Assembly (NCBI GenBank): GCA_028278345.1
Contig: JANQEL010000090.1
Coordinates: 1 to 64,000, forward strand
Direction: 5' to 3'
From: Myxococcota bacterium
GTDB taxonomy: Bacteria; Myxococcota_A; UBA9160; UBA4427
Length of the DNA stretch: 64,000 nucleotides
Part shown: positions 16,156-26,153 of the stretch, piece by piece
Position numbering within the stretch: the first letter of the stretch is position 1
Layout of the letters: each line of letters opens with the position of its first letter
Made by a program: the position numbers and the translations under genes
The notes under the pieces: model-generated
The model's database searches: none
Seen by the model: the letters and a program-made list of their open reading frames with translations, nothing else
What the model was told of the DNA's origin: nothing

Positions 16156-18949
16156 TGCCTTCGGTGAAGGCCTCGCGGATCGCGCTGAAGGGGGCCTTCA
16201 CGAGATCGGGTAGTGGCACGCCGTCCGTGAGGGACTTCATCGGCATGGCGTCGAGAACGGGTTCGTCGAGGGTTCCGCTCACGTCGAAGAAGGCGCCGAA
16301 GAGCCCGCGGTCGCGTCCGCCGGGGATCAGGTTGTCGAGCAGGGGGAGGCCTCCGAGCAGGCGATCGACCTGGCGGAAGAGGAAGATGCCGATCTCGGCG
16401 TCGATCGCGCGGCTCGGTTTCGCGAAGTCGAAGCGGCCCGAAACGAAGACGCGCAGGGGACCGTCGATCTTGATCTCCTCGCTCGAGAGCGTGCCGCGAT
16501 CGAAGTGGATGCGCGTGGAGGTCTTCTCGTAGAGCAGGGCGTCGGTGGCGCGGGCGGGGCTCAGGCCCTCGGCGGCGTGGGCCAGTGCCGCAGCCAGGGG
16601 AATCGCCTGGCGGATCTCGCCGTGGCGCGCATCGAGATCGACGTGCCCCTGAATCAGCCCGAAGGGATTGCGATCACCGTGGATCGGACCTTCGAGGCGC
16701 CCCTTCGCGTGCAGGGTTCCGGTCGCGAAGTCGTCGGGAAAACCCACGGCGCCCAGCACGCGGCCGGCGTCGCTGTCCTCGATGTCGAACTGGGTGGCGA
16801 AGCCCAGCGCCTCGCGATTCGAGAGATCGAGCTGCACCGCGGCTTCGAGTCGCCCGCGCGGCGTGAGCCTGCCGCGCAGTTCGCGCAGGGAGAGCACGTC
16901 GCCGTCGAAGGTGAAGTGGGTGACGGTGGGACCGACGGGCCAGTGCTTGCCCCCGAGCCCGTCGACGAAGAAGCGCCCCGCGGCCCAGGTGACCACGCGG
17001 CCGTCTTCGCCGGCGAGCGGCGGGGGTTCGGGGGCGACGGGGGCGACGGGTTCGCCTGCGCCTCGAGCCTCCCCCGCACCCTCGGCGAAATCCGCACCCG
17101 CTTCCGGCGGCCAGACCTTCAAGTGGGCATCGACCGTGGTCTCCTCCGCAAAGCTCAGCTGGACATCCCCCGATAGCTCGGCACCGCCCCAGCGTCCGTG
17201 TTCGACGTGGAAGCTCTGGCTATCCGGGAGCAGCACCGCTTCGAGCTTCGCGTTGTAGAGCGGCCAGAGCAGACCGCTGTGTTCGAGGTAGTCGACCTCG
17301 ATCTCGATCTCGACCGGGGGCGCGTCCGCGTCCGGGGCTTCGTCGTCGCGCGGGCGGCCCGAGAGCACCTTGCCGAGCAGCGCGATGCCGGGGAGTCCGG
17401 TGTTCGTGACCCGCCCGGGGTCGAAGCCGCGTGGGTTGTCGAAGAGCGCCGGAAAGCCCTCGACGGTAAGGTTCAGGAGCGGCGTCGCGCGCCCCCTGCG
17501 AGCGCCGACCGCGCGCTTGATCTCGATGCGATCGCGCGACCAGCTCGCGCTACCCGAGAGATCCGTCAGCCGCTCGTACGGTCCGAGCTGCAGGGTCACA
17601 CCGTCGACCTCGGCCTGCATCGACAGGCCCGGCGGCAGGTCGAGGCGCTCGCCGCGCAGAACGGCCTGCCAGGTCGAGAAGCGCTCGGTGCCCGAACCGC
17701 CGATGCGCACGATGCGCCCGGCCTCGATGCGCGTGAGGGTCCGCAGCAGGGGTTCGCGCTCGGCCGTGGGCAGGGCCGCGACGATGCGGTCGATCGCCTG
17801 GAGGCCGACGTCGCGGAAGTAGACCTCGAAGCGCGCGGGCGACGAGCCACGAAGCGGTCGCTCGATGTCCCCCGATACGTCGAGCTTCAGATCGGGTCCG
17901 GTGAGATCGAGCTGTCCGAGTCGGATCCGCTGCGGGTGCAGCTCGATTCGCGTGTGGAGCGAAAGGTGGGGGCTCGCGAGATCGAGGTGATCGTTCGCCC
18001 GCGGAATCCCCATGCGCAGATCGTCCGCCGCCCAGTCCAGTTCGAGCACACCGTGCTCGGGCTCCGGGGTCTCGTAGCGAATCACACCGCTCGCCTTCCC
18101 CGCGAACGGGCGCGCCTCCGGGTCGAGTTCGCCGGCGTCGCGATCGCGGCGCGCGTGTTCGCTCTGCTCCTGGAAGTAGTAGCGGCCGGCCGCCAGGTCG
18201 AGCTGGGTGAAGGCGAGGGAGAGCTGCATCGAACCGTCTTCCCGACGCTCGCCGAAGATCTCGATCGGCACTTCGCTCTCGAATTCGTCCTCGAGGCGGC
18301 CGCGCAACTCGAGGGTCGCAGTGTCGCCGAGCCAGTCGTGTTCGAGGCGACCGTCGATCTGCGCGATTTCGACTTCGAAGGGCGTGGCGCCGCGCTCGCG
18401 CACGAAGCGATCGACCAGACGCACACGGCTGTTCGTGACTTCGATGCGTTGGGCGATGAAGGGACGCTCGAGCAGGGTTCGCGTGATGCCGTCGATCACC
18501 CGCAGCGAGCCCAGCATGCGCTCGAGATCGTCGGGGTCGCGGCTCTCCCCGCGGCGGTCGATCGCATCGATCGGGTAGGGCCCCCAGCGGTCTGCCTCGC
18601 TGCGTTCGATCTCGAACTCGAGGCCGTCGATCTGGAGGTCGAGCACGCGAAAGCGCCCCGTCACCAGGCCGATCACATCGATGCGCACGCGAACGTGCCG
18701 GCCGAGCAGCCCCGGGCCGCTCGGGCTCGGATAGACCTTCACCCCCTGGCCCTCGATCCACAGCCCGCCGCGCAGGCGCACGTCGGCGCGGTCGATCGTG
18801 ACGCGCCCGCGCATCAAGCGCGCGAGCTGCGCCTCGGCTTCACGCCGCACCGCCCCCTGTCCGAGGCTCGACGAGAGCCCATATCCCGTCGCCAACGCCG
18901 CGAGAAAGAGCGCGCAAATCAACGCCACGCGAATGAATGCCGAGCGCAC
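16145..18949 (-). CDS. AsmA-like envelope protein
   Basis: This protein (934 residues from this start) has a single N-terminal transmembrane helix (about residues 6-24) and a long periplasmic part rich in amphipathic beta-strands. A C-terminal AsmA-like region is recognisable ([65 protein letters not shown]). Proteins of this type are proposed to bridge the periplasm as lipid conduits or control outer-membrane assembly. The start is GTG 18949 because GGAGATCCC immediately precedes it; a longer frame to 19021 would put 24 polar residues before the membrane helix. It leads the operon with rfaE2 and the phosphatase-like gene, which suits lipid or LPS traffic. Confidence 0.8.
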   Translation of the reverse strand: MRSAFIRVALICALFLAALATGYGLSSSLGQGAVRREAEAQLARLMRGRVTIDRADVRLRGGLWIEGQGVKVYPSPSGPGLLGRHVRVRIDVIGLVTGRFRVLDLQIDGLEFEIERSEADRWGPYPIDAIDRRGESRDPDDLERMLGSLRVIDGITRTLLERPFIAQRIEVTNSRVRLVDRFVRERGATPFEVEIAQIDGRLEHDWLGDTATLELRGRLEDEFESEVPIEIFGERREDGSMQLSLAFTQLDLAAGRYYFQEQSEHARRDRDAGELDPEARPFAGKASGVIRYETPEPEHGVLELDWAADDLRMGIPRANDHLDLASPHLSLHTRIELHPQRIRLGQLDLTGPDLKLDVSGDIERPLRGSSPARFEVYFRDVGLQAIDRIVAALPTAEREPLLRTLTRIEAGRIVRIGGSGTERFSTWQAVLRGERLDLPPGLSMQAEVDGVTLQLGPYERLTDLSGSASWSRDRIEIKRAVGARRGRATPLLNLTVEGFPALFDNPRGFDPGRVTNTGLPGIALLGKVLSGRPRDDEAPDADAPPVEIEIEVDYLEHSGLLWPLYNAKLEAVLLPDSQSFHVEHGRWGGAELSGDVQLSFAEETTVDAHLKVWPPEAGADFAEGAGEARGAGEPVAPVAPEPPPLAGEDGRVVTWAAGRFFVDGLGGKHWPVGPTVTHFTFDGDVLSLRELRGRLTPRGRLEAAVQLDLSNREALGFATQFDIEDSDAGRVLGAVGFPDDFATGTLHAKGRLEGPIHGDRNPFGLIQGHVDLDARHGEIRQAIPLAAALAHAAEGLSPARATDALLYEKTSTRIHFDRGTLSSEEIKIDGPLRVFVSGRFDFAKPSRAIDAEIGIFLFRQVDRLLGGLPLLDNLIPGGRDRGLFGAFFDVSGTLDEPVLDAMPMKSLTDGVPLPDLVKAPFSAIREAFTEGNEE

Positions 18950-19248
18950 GGGATCTCCGGATGAAACGAGTGACAAAGATCGGCACTTCGCGTGAATCGA
19001 TGAATGGTGGCGATCCCCCACGAGTTGCGCGTCACCGAGGGGGAGATGAAGGCTAGTGAGGCTCCGTTATAACGCGCCTTCGCCAGCCATCCCACGGTGT
19101 GCAAACGGCTTGTGGAAGACGCGCAGGCGACCGGATCGCGGGCCCCCTCGATCTCTCCATCTCCTGATTTTTTCTAAAGAAATCCCCGCGTCCTTCGAAG
19201 TATGGGGAGTGTTCAGCAACGCCTGTGCAGGAAGGGTCCGGGCGAAAG
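18950..19248. other. intergenic region with AT-rich island
   Basis: This region separates the divergent AsmA-like and HTH genes and should contain promoters for both. The most visible feature is an AT-rich run around 19166-19183 (GATTTTTTCTAAAGAAAT), which stands out from the GC-rich surroundings and contains the inverted pair TTTCT/AGAAA. I do not see a confident -35/-10 pair or a gene. Confidence 0.4.
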
Positions 19249-19524
19249 ATGTCAGGGAGCGTGATTGAGATGGAAGAGATGAGCGGTCTTTCGACCCGAG
19301 GCAACCGCGTGCGGGAGCTGCGCGAAAACAAACTCATGACCCAGGCCCAGCTGGCCCGGAAGGCGCGCGTGGCACTGCGCACCATCCACAGCGTGGAAAA
19401 GGGCATGAACTGCCGGATGGACACCAAGCGCAAGATCTTGCTCGCGCTGGGTCTTCGCTTCGAAGACAAGGACATGGTGTTCCCCCCGGTGAAGCGCACC
19501 ATGCCGGAGATGCCGTCCCACTAG
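19249..19524 (+). CDS. small XRE-type HTH regulator
   Basis: The 91-residue product is a single Cro/C1-type helix-turn-helix domain: RGNRVRELRENKLMTQAQLARKARVALRTIHSVEK covers helices 1-4, with recognition helix VALRTIHSVEK, and a fifth helix follows. There is no sensing domain, so it may act constitutively or through a partner. Start choice is uncertain: ATG 19249, ATG 19270 and GTG 19225 are all in frame. It sits 100 bases ahead of ptsP, with four CTGATCGGC repeats between them, which makes regulation of ptsP the obvious guess. Confidence 0.8.
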   Translation: MSGSVIEMEEMSGLSTRGNRVRELRENKLMTQAQLARKARVALRTIHSVEKGMNCRMDTKRKILLALGLRFEDKDMVFPPVKRTMPEMPSH

Positions 19525-19528
19525 TGGC

Positions 19529-19575
19529 CTGATCGGCTTCTGATCGGCTGATCGGCGTCTAATCGACTGATCGGC
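19529..19575. promoter_or_regulatory. cluster of four CTGATCGGC direct repeats
   Basis: The 9-mer CTGATCGGC occurs at 19529-19537, 19540-19548, 19548-19556 and 19567-19575, all in the same orientation, in the short gap between the HTH gene and ptsP. Start-to-start spacings are 11, 8 and 19 bases. Clustered short repeats just ahead of a start codon often form an operator. The adjacent HTH protein is the likely binder, by inference; slippage-derived repeats are the alternative. Confidence 0.5.
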
Positions 19576-19624
19576 ATCAGTTGGCTGCTGCTAACCTCTG
19601 CCGACCCATCCCCCCGCTTCTCGG

Positions 19625-22039
19625 GTGAGGTTCGGGTCGGCGGAGGTCGCCATTCCCGATCGCATTTCAGTCCTCGCCGACGTCTCGGAGATCGTTGCGC
19701 GCTCGCACGATCTCGACGAAACGTTGGCCAACGTCGTCGATCTGGTCGCGAAGCGACTCGACGCCGACGTTTGCTCGATCTACCTGGCCGACGCCGAGCT
19801 CCAGCAGCTCACCCTCTCGGCGACCATCGGTCTCGACCCCACCGCGGTAGAGAAGGTCAAGCTTCCGATCGGTGAGGGCCTGGTGGGCCTGTGCGCCCAG
19901 CGCGGCGAGCCCCTGGCGTACGAGCACGCGAGCGCCGAGCCGGGCTTCCGCTACTTCCCGGAGACCGGCGAAGAGCGCTACGAGAGCCTGCTGGCCGCGC
20001 CGCTGATCGTCCAGGACGTGACCACCGGCGTGCTGGTCATCCAGACCCGCAAGTCGCGAGGCTTCGACCAGGACGACGTGAGCCTGATGCAGACCTGCGC
20101 CCAGCTGCTGGCGCCGGTGGTGGTGAACGCCCAGCTGCTCAGCATGGTGGCCACCACGCCGGGCGAGCGCTCGCGCATCGTCGGGCAGGTCGCGAATACC
20201 ATCGTCGAGGCCGCGGGGGGCGAGGCCGGCCCGGAACCGCGCCTCGAATCCAATGCCGAGCTGCGGGGCATCCCGACGGCGCGCGGTGTGGCGATCGGCC
20301 CGGTCTACCGCCTCGAACCCGAGCTCGATCTGGCGGTGCTCGACTACGAGCCGAGTTCGGATCTCGAACTCGAAGCGCGCGACCTCAACTCGGCCCTCGC
20401 CAAGGCCCGGGTCGAGATCGACGAGATGCGCAGCGTGGTGGGGGAGCGCTTCGGCCCGGAGTTCGCCGCCGTCTTCCACACCCAGATGCAGATCCTCGAG
20501 GACACGGGCTTCGTGCAGCAGCTCGAGGAGGCGGTGGGGCGCAGCGGAAACGCGCTCCAGGCCCTGGTCGAGGTGCTCGACGCCTACCGCCGCACCTTCG
20601 AGTCGATCGAGGACCCGTATTTCCGCGAGCGCGGGGCCGACGTGCAGGAGGTGGGGCGCCGCGTGATGGCCCGCCTGCTCGGCGTGCGCCACCGCGAGAC
20701 TCCGCTGCTCGAAGGCGCCATCGTGGTGGTGGACCAGATCCTCCCCGAGCTCTTCGCGCGCCTCGAGATGGACAAGGTGCAGGCCCTGGTCGCCGAGCAC
20801 GGCGGTGCCACCTCCCACGGCGCGATCTTCGCGCGCACCCTCGAGATCCCCGCGATCACCGGTGTGGGCGGCATCCTGCGCGAGGCGCGGGCCGGCGAGA
20901 CGGCGATCGTCGATGGCAGCGCGGGGCGCGTCTATCTCTCCCCCGACGATGCGCTGCTGCGCGAATACCAGAAGGCCCAGCGCAACTACGAGATCGCGGT
21001 CGAACACCTCGACGCCCTGCGCGAGCGCCCGGCCGAGACGCGCGACGGAAGGCGCATCGTGCTGAGCGGTAACGTGGGTCTGCTGAACGATCTGCGCCTC
21101 GTGAACAAACACGGCGCCGAGGGCATCGGGCTCTTCCGTACCGAACTGCTCGCGCTCGCCCACCGTGGTTATCCGAGCGAAGAGGAGCAGGATCAGCTCT
21201 ACCAGCGCGTCGTCGAGCAGATGGGGGCGCGCACGGTGACGATCCGCACCCTCGACCTCGGGGGCGACAAGGGCATTCCCAACATCGGTGTCGGCGACGA
21301 GGAGAACCCGCAGCTCGGCTGCCGCTCGATCCGGTTGATTCTCGACAACAAGCCGGCCTTCCGCGCGCAGCTTCGCGCGATCTTCCGCGCCAGCGCCGAG
21401 GGCAACGTGAAGCTGCTGCTGCCGATGATCTCGGGGACGAGCGAGCTGCGCGAAGCCCGCGAGGTGATCGCGGACGTCAAGGAGCAGATGCAGCGGCGCG
21501 GCGAGCCCCACGATCCGAACCTGCCCGTGGGCATCATGATCGAGGTGCCCGCAGCGGCACTGATCGCGCCGGCCCTCGCGCGCGATTGCGACTTCTTCAG
21601 CATCGGGACCAACGATCTCACCCAGTACGTGCTGGCCGCGGATCGCGGCAACGAACGCGTGGCCCACCTCTACAACCCGCTGCACCCCGCCGTGCTTTCG
21701 CTGATCGACATGACCGTACGCGCTGCCAACCACGCCGGCATTCCGGTCTCGGTATGCGGCGAGGTGGCGACCAGTCCGCTTGCGGTGCCGATCCTGATCG
21801 GCCTCGGCATCGACGAATTCTCCGGGGCCCCCGGTGCCGTGCCGATCGTGAAGGAGATCGTGCGCGCCCTCGATTCGAAGAGCGTGAGCGACGACGCGCG
21901 CGCCGCCCTCTCGGCCGAGAGCCCGGACGAAGTCGAGGCGATCGCCGCCGGCCGCCTGCGTAAGGCCGGCCTGCTGCAGCATCCCGACCTCGGCGAGTGG
22001 CTGCAGAGCCTGATCGACGAACAGCTGGGCGGGGTCTGA
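19625..22039 (+). CDS. ptsP: PEP-protein phosphotransferase (EI-Ntr) with GAF domain
   Basis: PtsP is the first enzyme of the nitrogen-related phosphotransferase system and passes phosphate from PEP to NPr. The 804-residue protein has a GAF domain (about 10-165, LDADVCSIYL to VSLMQTCAQLL), an N-terminal EI domain, the phosphohistidine in GGATSHGAIFARTLEIPAI, and a PEP-binding barrel with FFSIGTNDLTQYVLAADR and the catalytic Cys in VCGEVATSP. It begins with GTG and lacks a strong ribosome-binding site. PTS-Ntr usually senses nitrogen or potassium status; no NPr or EIIA-Ntr gene is nearby. The P450 gene follows 8 bases after the stop. Confidence 0.95.
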   Translation: MRFGSAEVAIPDRISVLADVSEIVARSHDLDETLANVVDLVAKRLDADVCSIYLADAELQQLTLSATIGLDPTAVEKVKLPIGEGLVGLCAQRGEPLAYEHASAEPGFRYFPETGEERYESLLAAPLIVQDVTTGVLVIQTRKSRGFDQDDVSLMQTCAQLLAPVVVNAQLLSMVATTPGERSRIVGQVANTIVEAAGGEAGPEPRLESNAELRGIPTARGVAIGPVYRLEPELDLAVLDYEPSSDLELEARDLNSALAKARVEIDEMRSVVGERFGPEFAAVFHTQMQILEDTGFVQQLEEAVGRSGNALQALVEVLDAYRRTFESIEDPYFRERGADVQEVGRRVMARLLGVRHRETPLLEGAIVVVDQILPELFARLEMDKVQALVAEHGGATSHGAIFARTLEIPAITGVGGILREARAGETAIVDGSAGRVYLSPDDALLREYQKAQRNYEIAVEHLDALRERPAETRDGRRIVLSGNVGLLNDLRLVNKHGAEGIGLFRTELLALAHRGYPSEEEQDQLYQRVVEQMGARTVTIRTLDLGGDKGIPNIGVGDEENPQLGCRSIRLILDNKPAFRAQLRAIFRASAEGNVKLLLPMISGTSELREAREVIADVKEQMQRRGEPHDPNLPVGIMIEVPAAALIAPALARDCDFFSIGTNDLTQYVLAADRGNERVAHLYNPLHPAVLSLIDMTVRAANHAGIPVSVCGEVATSPLAVPILIGLGIDEFSGAPGAVPIVKEIVRALDSKSVSDDARAALSAESPDEVEAIAAGRLRKAGLLQHPDLGEWLQSLIDEQLGGV

Positions 22040-22047
22040 AGAAGACC

Positions 22048-23304
22048 ATGAGCGGCGAACCCCTGCCAGACCGCGAGCAGTATCAGGTCGTGCTCGATCG
22101 CGCAGGGACGCGGACGCCTTCGCATCCGGTGAACGACGACATCCGGCTGCTCTCCCCCGACTTCTACGCGCGCATCGACGAGCTTTCGATGTGGATGCGG
22201 GAGAACGCGCCGGTCTACTGGGACGATGCGACGGGCATCTGGGGGATCGCCCGGCACGCCGACATCATGCACGTCTCGAAGCACTGGCAGGAGTTCGGCT
22301 CGGGGCAGGGCTCGCGGCCCGACAGCCATACGCCGATGATGATCAACTTCGACCCGCCCGAGCACGTGCAGCGCCGCGGGATCATCAGCGCGGGGTTCAC
22401 GCCGCGTCGGGTCGCGGAACACGAACCGTTCCTGCGGCAGAAGGTCGCCGCCTTGATCGATGCGGTGATCGAGCGCGGGGAGTGCGACTTCGTGCGGGAT
22501 ATCGCGACGCCACTTCCGATGTACATGATCGGCGAGCTCATGGGGCTGCCAGAGGCCGACTACGAGAAGCTGCTCCACTGGTCGGATCTCTTCGCCACCG
22601 GGGGCGACGAGGTTCGCGAAGAGGCGGGGCCGGCCGTCGAGGCGTACGCGGAGTACATCCTGGAGAAGATCGCGGCGCGCCGCGGTGGCGACGCCGAAGA
22701 CCTGATCAGCCTGGCGGTCAACGCCGAAGTGGACGGCCAGCCGCTGAGCGATGTCGACCTGATCTGGGAGACCATGCTCGTGCTGGTGGGCGGCGACGAA
22801 ACGACGCGGCACGTGATCTCGGCCGGTCTCGAAGCGCTGCTACGCAACCCCGACCAGCTCCAGGTGTTGCGCGACGACCCGGCGAAGCTCCCCGTCGCCA
22901 TCGAAGAGATGCTGCGCTGGGCGACGCCGATCAAGAACATGAATCGAACGGCACAGCGGGATCTCGAGTTCGGAGGCCAGAAGATCCGCGAAGGCGACCG
23001 CATGCTGCTCCTCTATCCCTCGGGCAATCGCGACGCCGAAGTGTTCGACGACCCCTTCCGCTTCGACGCGACGAGGCAGCCAAACGAGCACGTGGCCTTC
23101 GGTGGCTACGGCCGCCACCACTGCCTGGGGGCACAGCTCGCGCGCCTCGAACTGCGCGTGCTCTTCGAGGCGGTGCTCGCACGCCTCGACGACTTGCGAC
23201 TCGCCGACCCGGACGCGAGCGTCGTGCGCCGGCGCGGCAACTTCGTGCTCGGAATCGAATCGCTACCCATCGAGTTCGCACCGGGGGAGCCCCTCGGCCG
23301 CTGA
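22048..23304 (+). CDS. cytochrome P450
   Basis: This 418-residue bacterial class I P450 has the I-helix oxygen motif GGDETTRH, the K-helix ExxR in EEMLRW, and the heme-binding loop AFGGYGRHHCLGAQLARLELR with the axial Cys. It is soluble, with no membrane anchor. ATG 22048 is chosen since it lies just after the ptsP stop; the frame is open further upstream. The substrate is unknown, and no ferredoxin or ferredoxin reductase gene is adjacent. The next gene (DUF3604) follows 13 bases later and may be co-transcribed. Confidence 0.93.
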   Translation: MSGEPLPDREQYQVVLDRAGTRTPSHPVNDDIRLLSPDFYARIDELSMWMRENAPVYWDDATGIWGIARHADIMHVSKHWQEFGSGQGSRPDSHTPMMINFDPPEHVQRRGIISAGFTPRRVAEHEPFLRQKVAALIDAVIERGECDFVRDIATPLPMYMIGELMGLPEADYEKLLHWSDLFATGGDEVREEAGPAVEAYAEYILEKIAARRGGDAEDLISLAVNAEVDGQPLSDVDLIWETMLVLVGGDETTRHVISAGLEALLRNPDQLQVLRDDPAKLPVAIEEMLRWATPIKNMNRTAQRDLEFGGQKIREGDRMLLLYPSGNRDAEVFDDPFRFDATRQPNEHVAFGGYGRHHCLGAQLARLELRVLFEAVLARLDDLRLADPDASVVRRRGNFVLGIESLPIEFAPGEPLGR

Positions 23305-23317
23305 GCGGAGGATCGAG

Positions 23318-25279
23318 ATGAGCGAGACGAGAAAGGCGCAGACCCTCGGCGTATGGATCGCGACAGGGGCGCTGCTCGCGTCTCCCGCCCTCGCGATGAA
23401 GCCGAAGACGCCGAAGCCCCCGGTGGTCGACGTGGTCTACAGCGAAGAGCGCGAGCCGTGCGCCGACCGCAATCCCACGCGCAACGCCTACTTCGGCGAT
23501 CTGCACGTCCACACCCGCTACTCGTTCGACGCTTTCGGGAACGGCAACCGCACCTTCCCCGAAGACGCCTACGCCTTCGCCAAGGGGGAGCCCGTCGATT
23601 TCCCGCCGTACGACGAAAACGGCAATCCCGCGAAGCGGGTTCGGATCGATCGCCCCCTCGACTTCGTGGCCGTCACCGATCACGCCGAGACGATGGGGGA
23701 GATGGCGATCTGCAGCGACGAAATGCATCCGGGCTACTCCACCCCGCGCTGCGTCACCGCGCGAACCCCCGGCATCGAAGCGCCGTTTGCGTTCATTGCG
23801 CTCTCGTTCTCGCCGAAGCCCGAGCGCATGCTCGAGGTCTGTGGCGGAACGGTAGAGGGCTGCGAACTGGCCAGCCGGTCGCGTTGGGCGGAGATCCGCG
23901 CAGCCACCGACGCCGCCTACGACCGCACGTCGGCCTGCACCTTCACTTCACTCCACGGCTACGAGCACACACCGACGCCGCTCGCCACGAACCTCCACCG
24001 CAATGTGATCTTCCGCAACTCGAAGGTGCCCGAATCGGTCGTGTCGATGGTCGAGGCGCCACAGGAGCACATGCTGTGGGAGCAACTCGACGCGCAATGC
24101 CTACAGGGGATTCCCGGCTGCGACGTTCTGGCGATTCCCCACAACTCGAACCTCAGCAACGGCCGCATGTTTCGTCGCGTCGAAACCGGGACCCTCGAAG
24201 GCGATCGAGATCGCGCGAAGCTCCGCAGCATCGTCGAGCCCCTGATGGAGATCTTCCAGCACAAGGCCGCTTCGGAGTGCAGCAGCGAGTCGCTGGAGGG
24301 CCTGCTCGGCACGCCCGACGAGCTGTGCAACTTCGAGGAGGTGCGCAGGCTGGGTACGCCGTACTCGTCGAGCGTCGAGATCGAAGGGATGCAACTCGAA
24401 AGCGGCGTCGTGGAAGACTGCAAGGGTGAAGTCGGCAACGGCGGAATGGGCAACGGAGGCTGTGTCGCGAGCACGGACTTCCTGCGCGGCGCCCTCGGGC
24501 TCGGTTTGCAGGAGCAGGAGCGCCTCGGCGTCAACCCCTTCAAGCTCGGCGTGATCGCTTCGACCGACACCCATCTCTCGAACCCCGGCGATGTGCGCGA
24601 GGCGACCTGGAACGGACACCTCGGTTACGAAGTCTCCCTCGCACAGCGCCTGAACGACGGCCTCATGCCGTCGAACCGCAAGGGCAACGCAGGCGGGCTC
24701 GCGGGGGTCTGGGCGGTGGAGAATTCGCGCGACGCGATCTTCGATGCTCTCGAGAGTCGCGAGGCCTTCGGTACTTCGGGGCCGCGCATTCGCCCGCGTC
24801 TATTCGGCGGCTGGGAATACCCCGAAGATGCCTGCGAGTCCCGGGATCTCCCGGCGTTGGGCTACGCGGGCGGCGTCCCGATGGGAGGTGATCTTCCCGC
24901 GCGCGCGGGGAAGGGGGCACCGCGCCTGATCGCGACGGCGATGCGCGACGCGGGGATGGACTCGGCGCCCCTCGAACGGCTGCAGGTCGTGAAGGGTTGG
25001 CTCGACGCGGAAGGCCAGGCTCATTTCGAAGTGCACGATGTCGCGGGCGCCGCAGGCGACGCGGGGCACGCCACCCTGTGTAGCGTCTTCGAGGACCCGA
25101 ACTTCGACGCGTCCCGCCCCGCCTGGTACTACCTGCGCGTCCTCGAGGTTCCCACCAAGCGTTGGGATACGTTGCAGTGTGAGGCCGACGGTGCGAACGC
25201 GCCCGAGGCCTGCACCAGCGTGGGTACGAAGTGGATTCGCGAACGGGCCTGGTCGTCGCCGATCTGGTACGCGCCGTAG
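23318..25279 (+). CDS. DUF3604 secreted protein
   Basis: This 653-residue protein has a signal peptide ending SPALA. The mature part opens with the DUF3604 signature NAYFGDLHVHTRYSFDAF and continues with LDFVAVTDHAE, which resembles the metal-binding HxH and DH motifs of PHP-type phosphoesterases; SLHGYEHT, AIPHNSN and GVIASTDTH add further conserved histidines. A periplasmic metallophosphoesterase-like activity is plausible, but the family has no proven function. ATG 23318 has GGAG ten bases upstream. DUF3604 genes are frequent beside P450 and sulfatase genes in marine and soil proteobacteria. Confidence 0.88.
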   Translation: MSETRKAQTLGVWIATGALLASPALAMKPKTPKPPVVDVVYSEEREPCADRNPTRNAYFGDLHVHTRYSFDAFGNGNRTFPEDAYAFAKGEPVDFPPYDENGNPAKRVRIDRPLDFVAVTDHAETMGEMAICSDEMHPGYSTPRCVTARTPGIEAPFAFIALSFSPKPERMLEVCGGTVEGCELASRSRWAEIRAATDAAYDRTSACTFTSLHGYEHTPTPLATNLHRNVIFRNSKVPESVVSMVEAPQEHMLWEQLDAQCLQGIPGCDVLAIPHNSNLSNGRMFRRVETGTLEGDRDRAKLRSIVEPLMEIFQHKAASECSSESLEGLLGTPDELCNFEEVRRLGTPYSSSVEIEGMQLESGVVEDCKGEVGNGGMGNGGCVASTDFLRGALGLGLQEQERLGVNPFKLGVIASTDTHLSNPGDVREATWNGHLGYEVSLAQRLNDGLMPSNRKGNAGGLAGVWAVENSRDAIFDALESREAFGTSGPRIRPRLFGGWEYPEDACESRDLPALGYAGGVPMGGDLPARAGKGAPRLIATAMRDAGMDSAPLERLQVVKGWLDAEGQAHFEVHDVAGAAGDAGHATLCSVFEDPNFDASRPAWYYLRVLEVPTKRWDTLQCEADGANAPEACTSVGTKWIRERAWSSPIWYAP

Positions 25280-25294
25280 GCGGGAAGCGCTCGT

Positions 25295-26152
25295 CTAGGG
25301 CGAGGCCACGGGATGGGGCTGCACTCGAACGCTCGGGTTGGTGAGGGCCTGGACTGCGACGTTCGTCAGTGGAAAGTCCACTCCGATTCGCAGGGCGGCC
25401 TCGACCTCGTCGAGGTCGTCGGTGCAGCAGTAATTGATGCGGAGCCCGAGGCGCTTTGCGTGTGCGACCTCTTCGGCGTCGGGGAAGCCGCGACTCCAGT
25501 GCAGCTGTACGAAGTCCGCGCCGCGCGCGGCCGCAGCTTCGATGTAGCGCTTCCGGGTGAATCGGCGGTCCATGTCGCAGATCCAGGCCACGGGAGCGAT
25601 CTGGCGGACCGCCAACGGACCTCCTTCGCGGGTCGCGAAGATTACGCGATCGAGTTGATCGCGCGCGGCGACCACGCGTACGGCCGCTCGCGCTTCCTCG
25701 GCATCGCCCTTGACGTCGAGGTTGATCCAGCGATCGCGCGGGATCGCGTCGAGGGCTTCTTCGAGGGAGGGGACGCGCTCTCCCGCGAAGCGCTCGTCGA
25801 ACCAGGATCCGGCGTCGAGGCGGCGGATTTCTTCGAAAGAGAGATCGGCGACTGCGCCTCCTCCGTTCGTGGTGTCGTTTACGGTCTTGTCGTGCATCAA
25901 CACGACGCGTCCATCGGCGGTAACGCGGGAGTCGATTTCGATTTGTTGGGCGCCCGCGTCGACCGCCGCTCGAATCGCCACGAGCGTGTTCTCGGGATGG
26001 GTCGCGGATGCGCCCCGGTGTGCGGAGATTCCGCGCGCGGGCAGGTCGGGGTTCTCGTCGCGAGGTTCACTCGGGAGCCGGTCCTCCTCCGGACACCCGG
26101 TGAGGCCAACGAGCAGTGCGATCGAGAGCGTGAGCCACGCGGCGCGCTGCAT
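25295..26152 (-). CDS. glycerophosphodiester phosphodiesterase lipoprotein
   Basis: This 285-residue lipoprotein (lipobox LTGC, Cys20) has a GDPD TIM-barrel that hydrolyses glycerophosphodiesters to glycerol-3-phosphate and an alcohol. Catalytic and metal residues are visible in SAHRGASATHPENT, QIEIDSRV and LMHDKTVNDTT. It is the last gene of the minus-strand PP2C-FHA-kinase operon, one base after the kinase stop. A second GDPD lipoprotein lies at 30939-31844. Attachment to the periplasmic side of a membrane is inferred from the signal. Confidence 0.92.
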   Translation of the reverse strand: MQRAAWLTLSIALLVGLTGCPEEDRLPSEPRDENPDLPARGISAHRGASATHPENTLVAIRAAVDAGAQQIEIDSRVTADGRVVLMHDKTVNDTTNGGGAVADLSFEEIRRLDAGSWFDERFAGERVPSLEEALDAIPRDRWINLDVKGDAEEARAAVRVVAARDQLDRVIFATREGGPLAVRQIAPVAWICDMDRRFTRKRYIEAAAARGADFVQLHWSRGFPDAEEVAHAKRLGLRINYCCTDDLDEVEAALRIGVDFPLTNVAVQALTNPSVRVQPHPVASP

Positions 26153-26153
26153 C

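Noticed and set aside
17198-18964. 588-residue plus-strand open frame opposite the AsmA-like gene
   Set aside because: Antisense shadow; the minus-strand gene has a signal/membrane helix, ribosome-binding site and family-like C-terminus.
19667-21982. 771-residue minus-strand open frame opposite ptsP
   Set aside because: Mirror frame of a strongly supported gene; no domain, and composition is typical of an antisense shadow.
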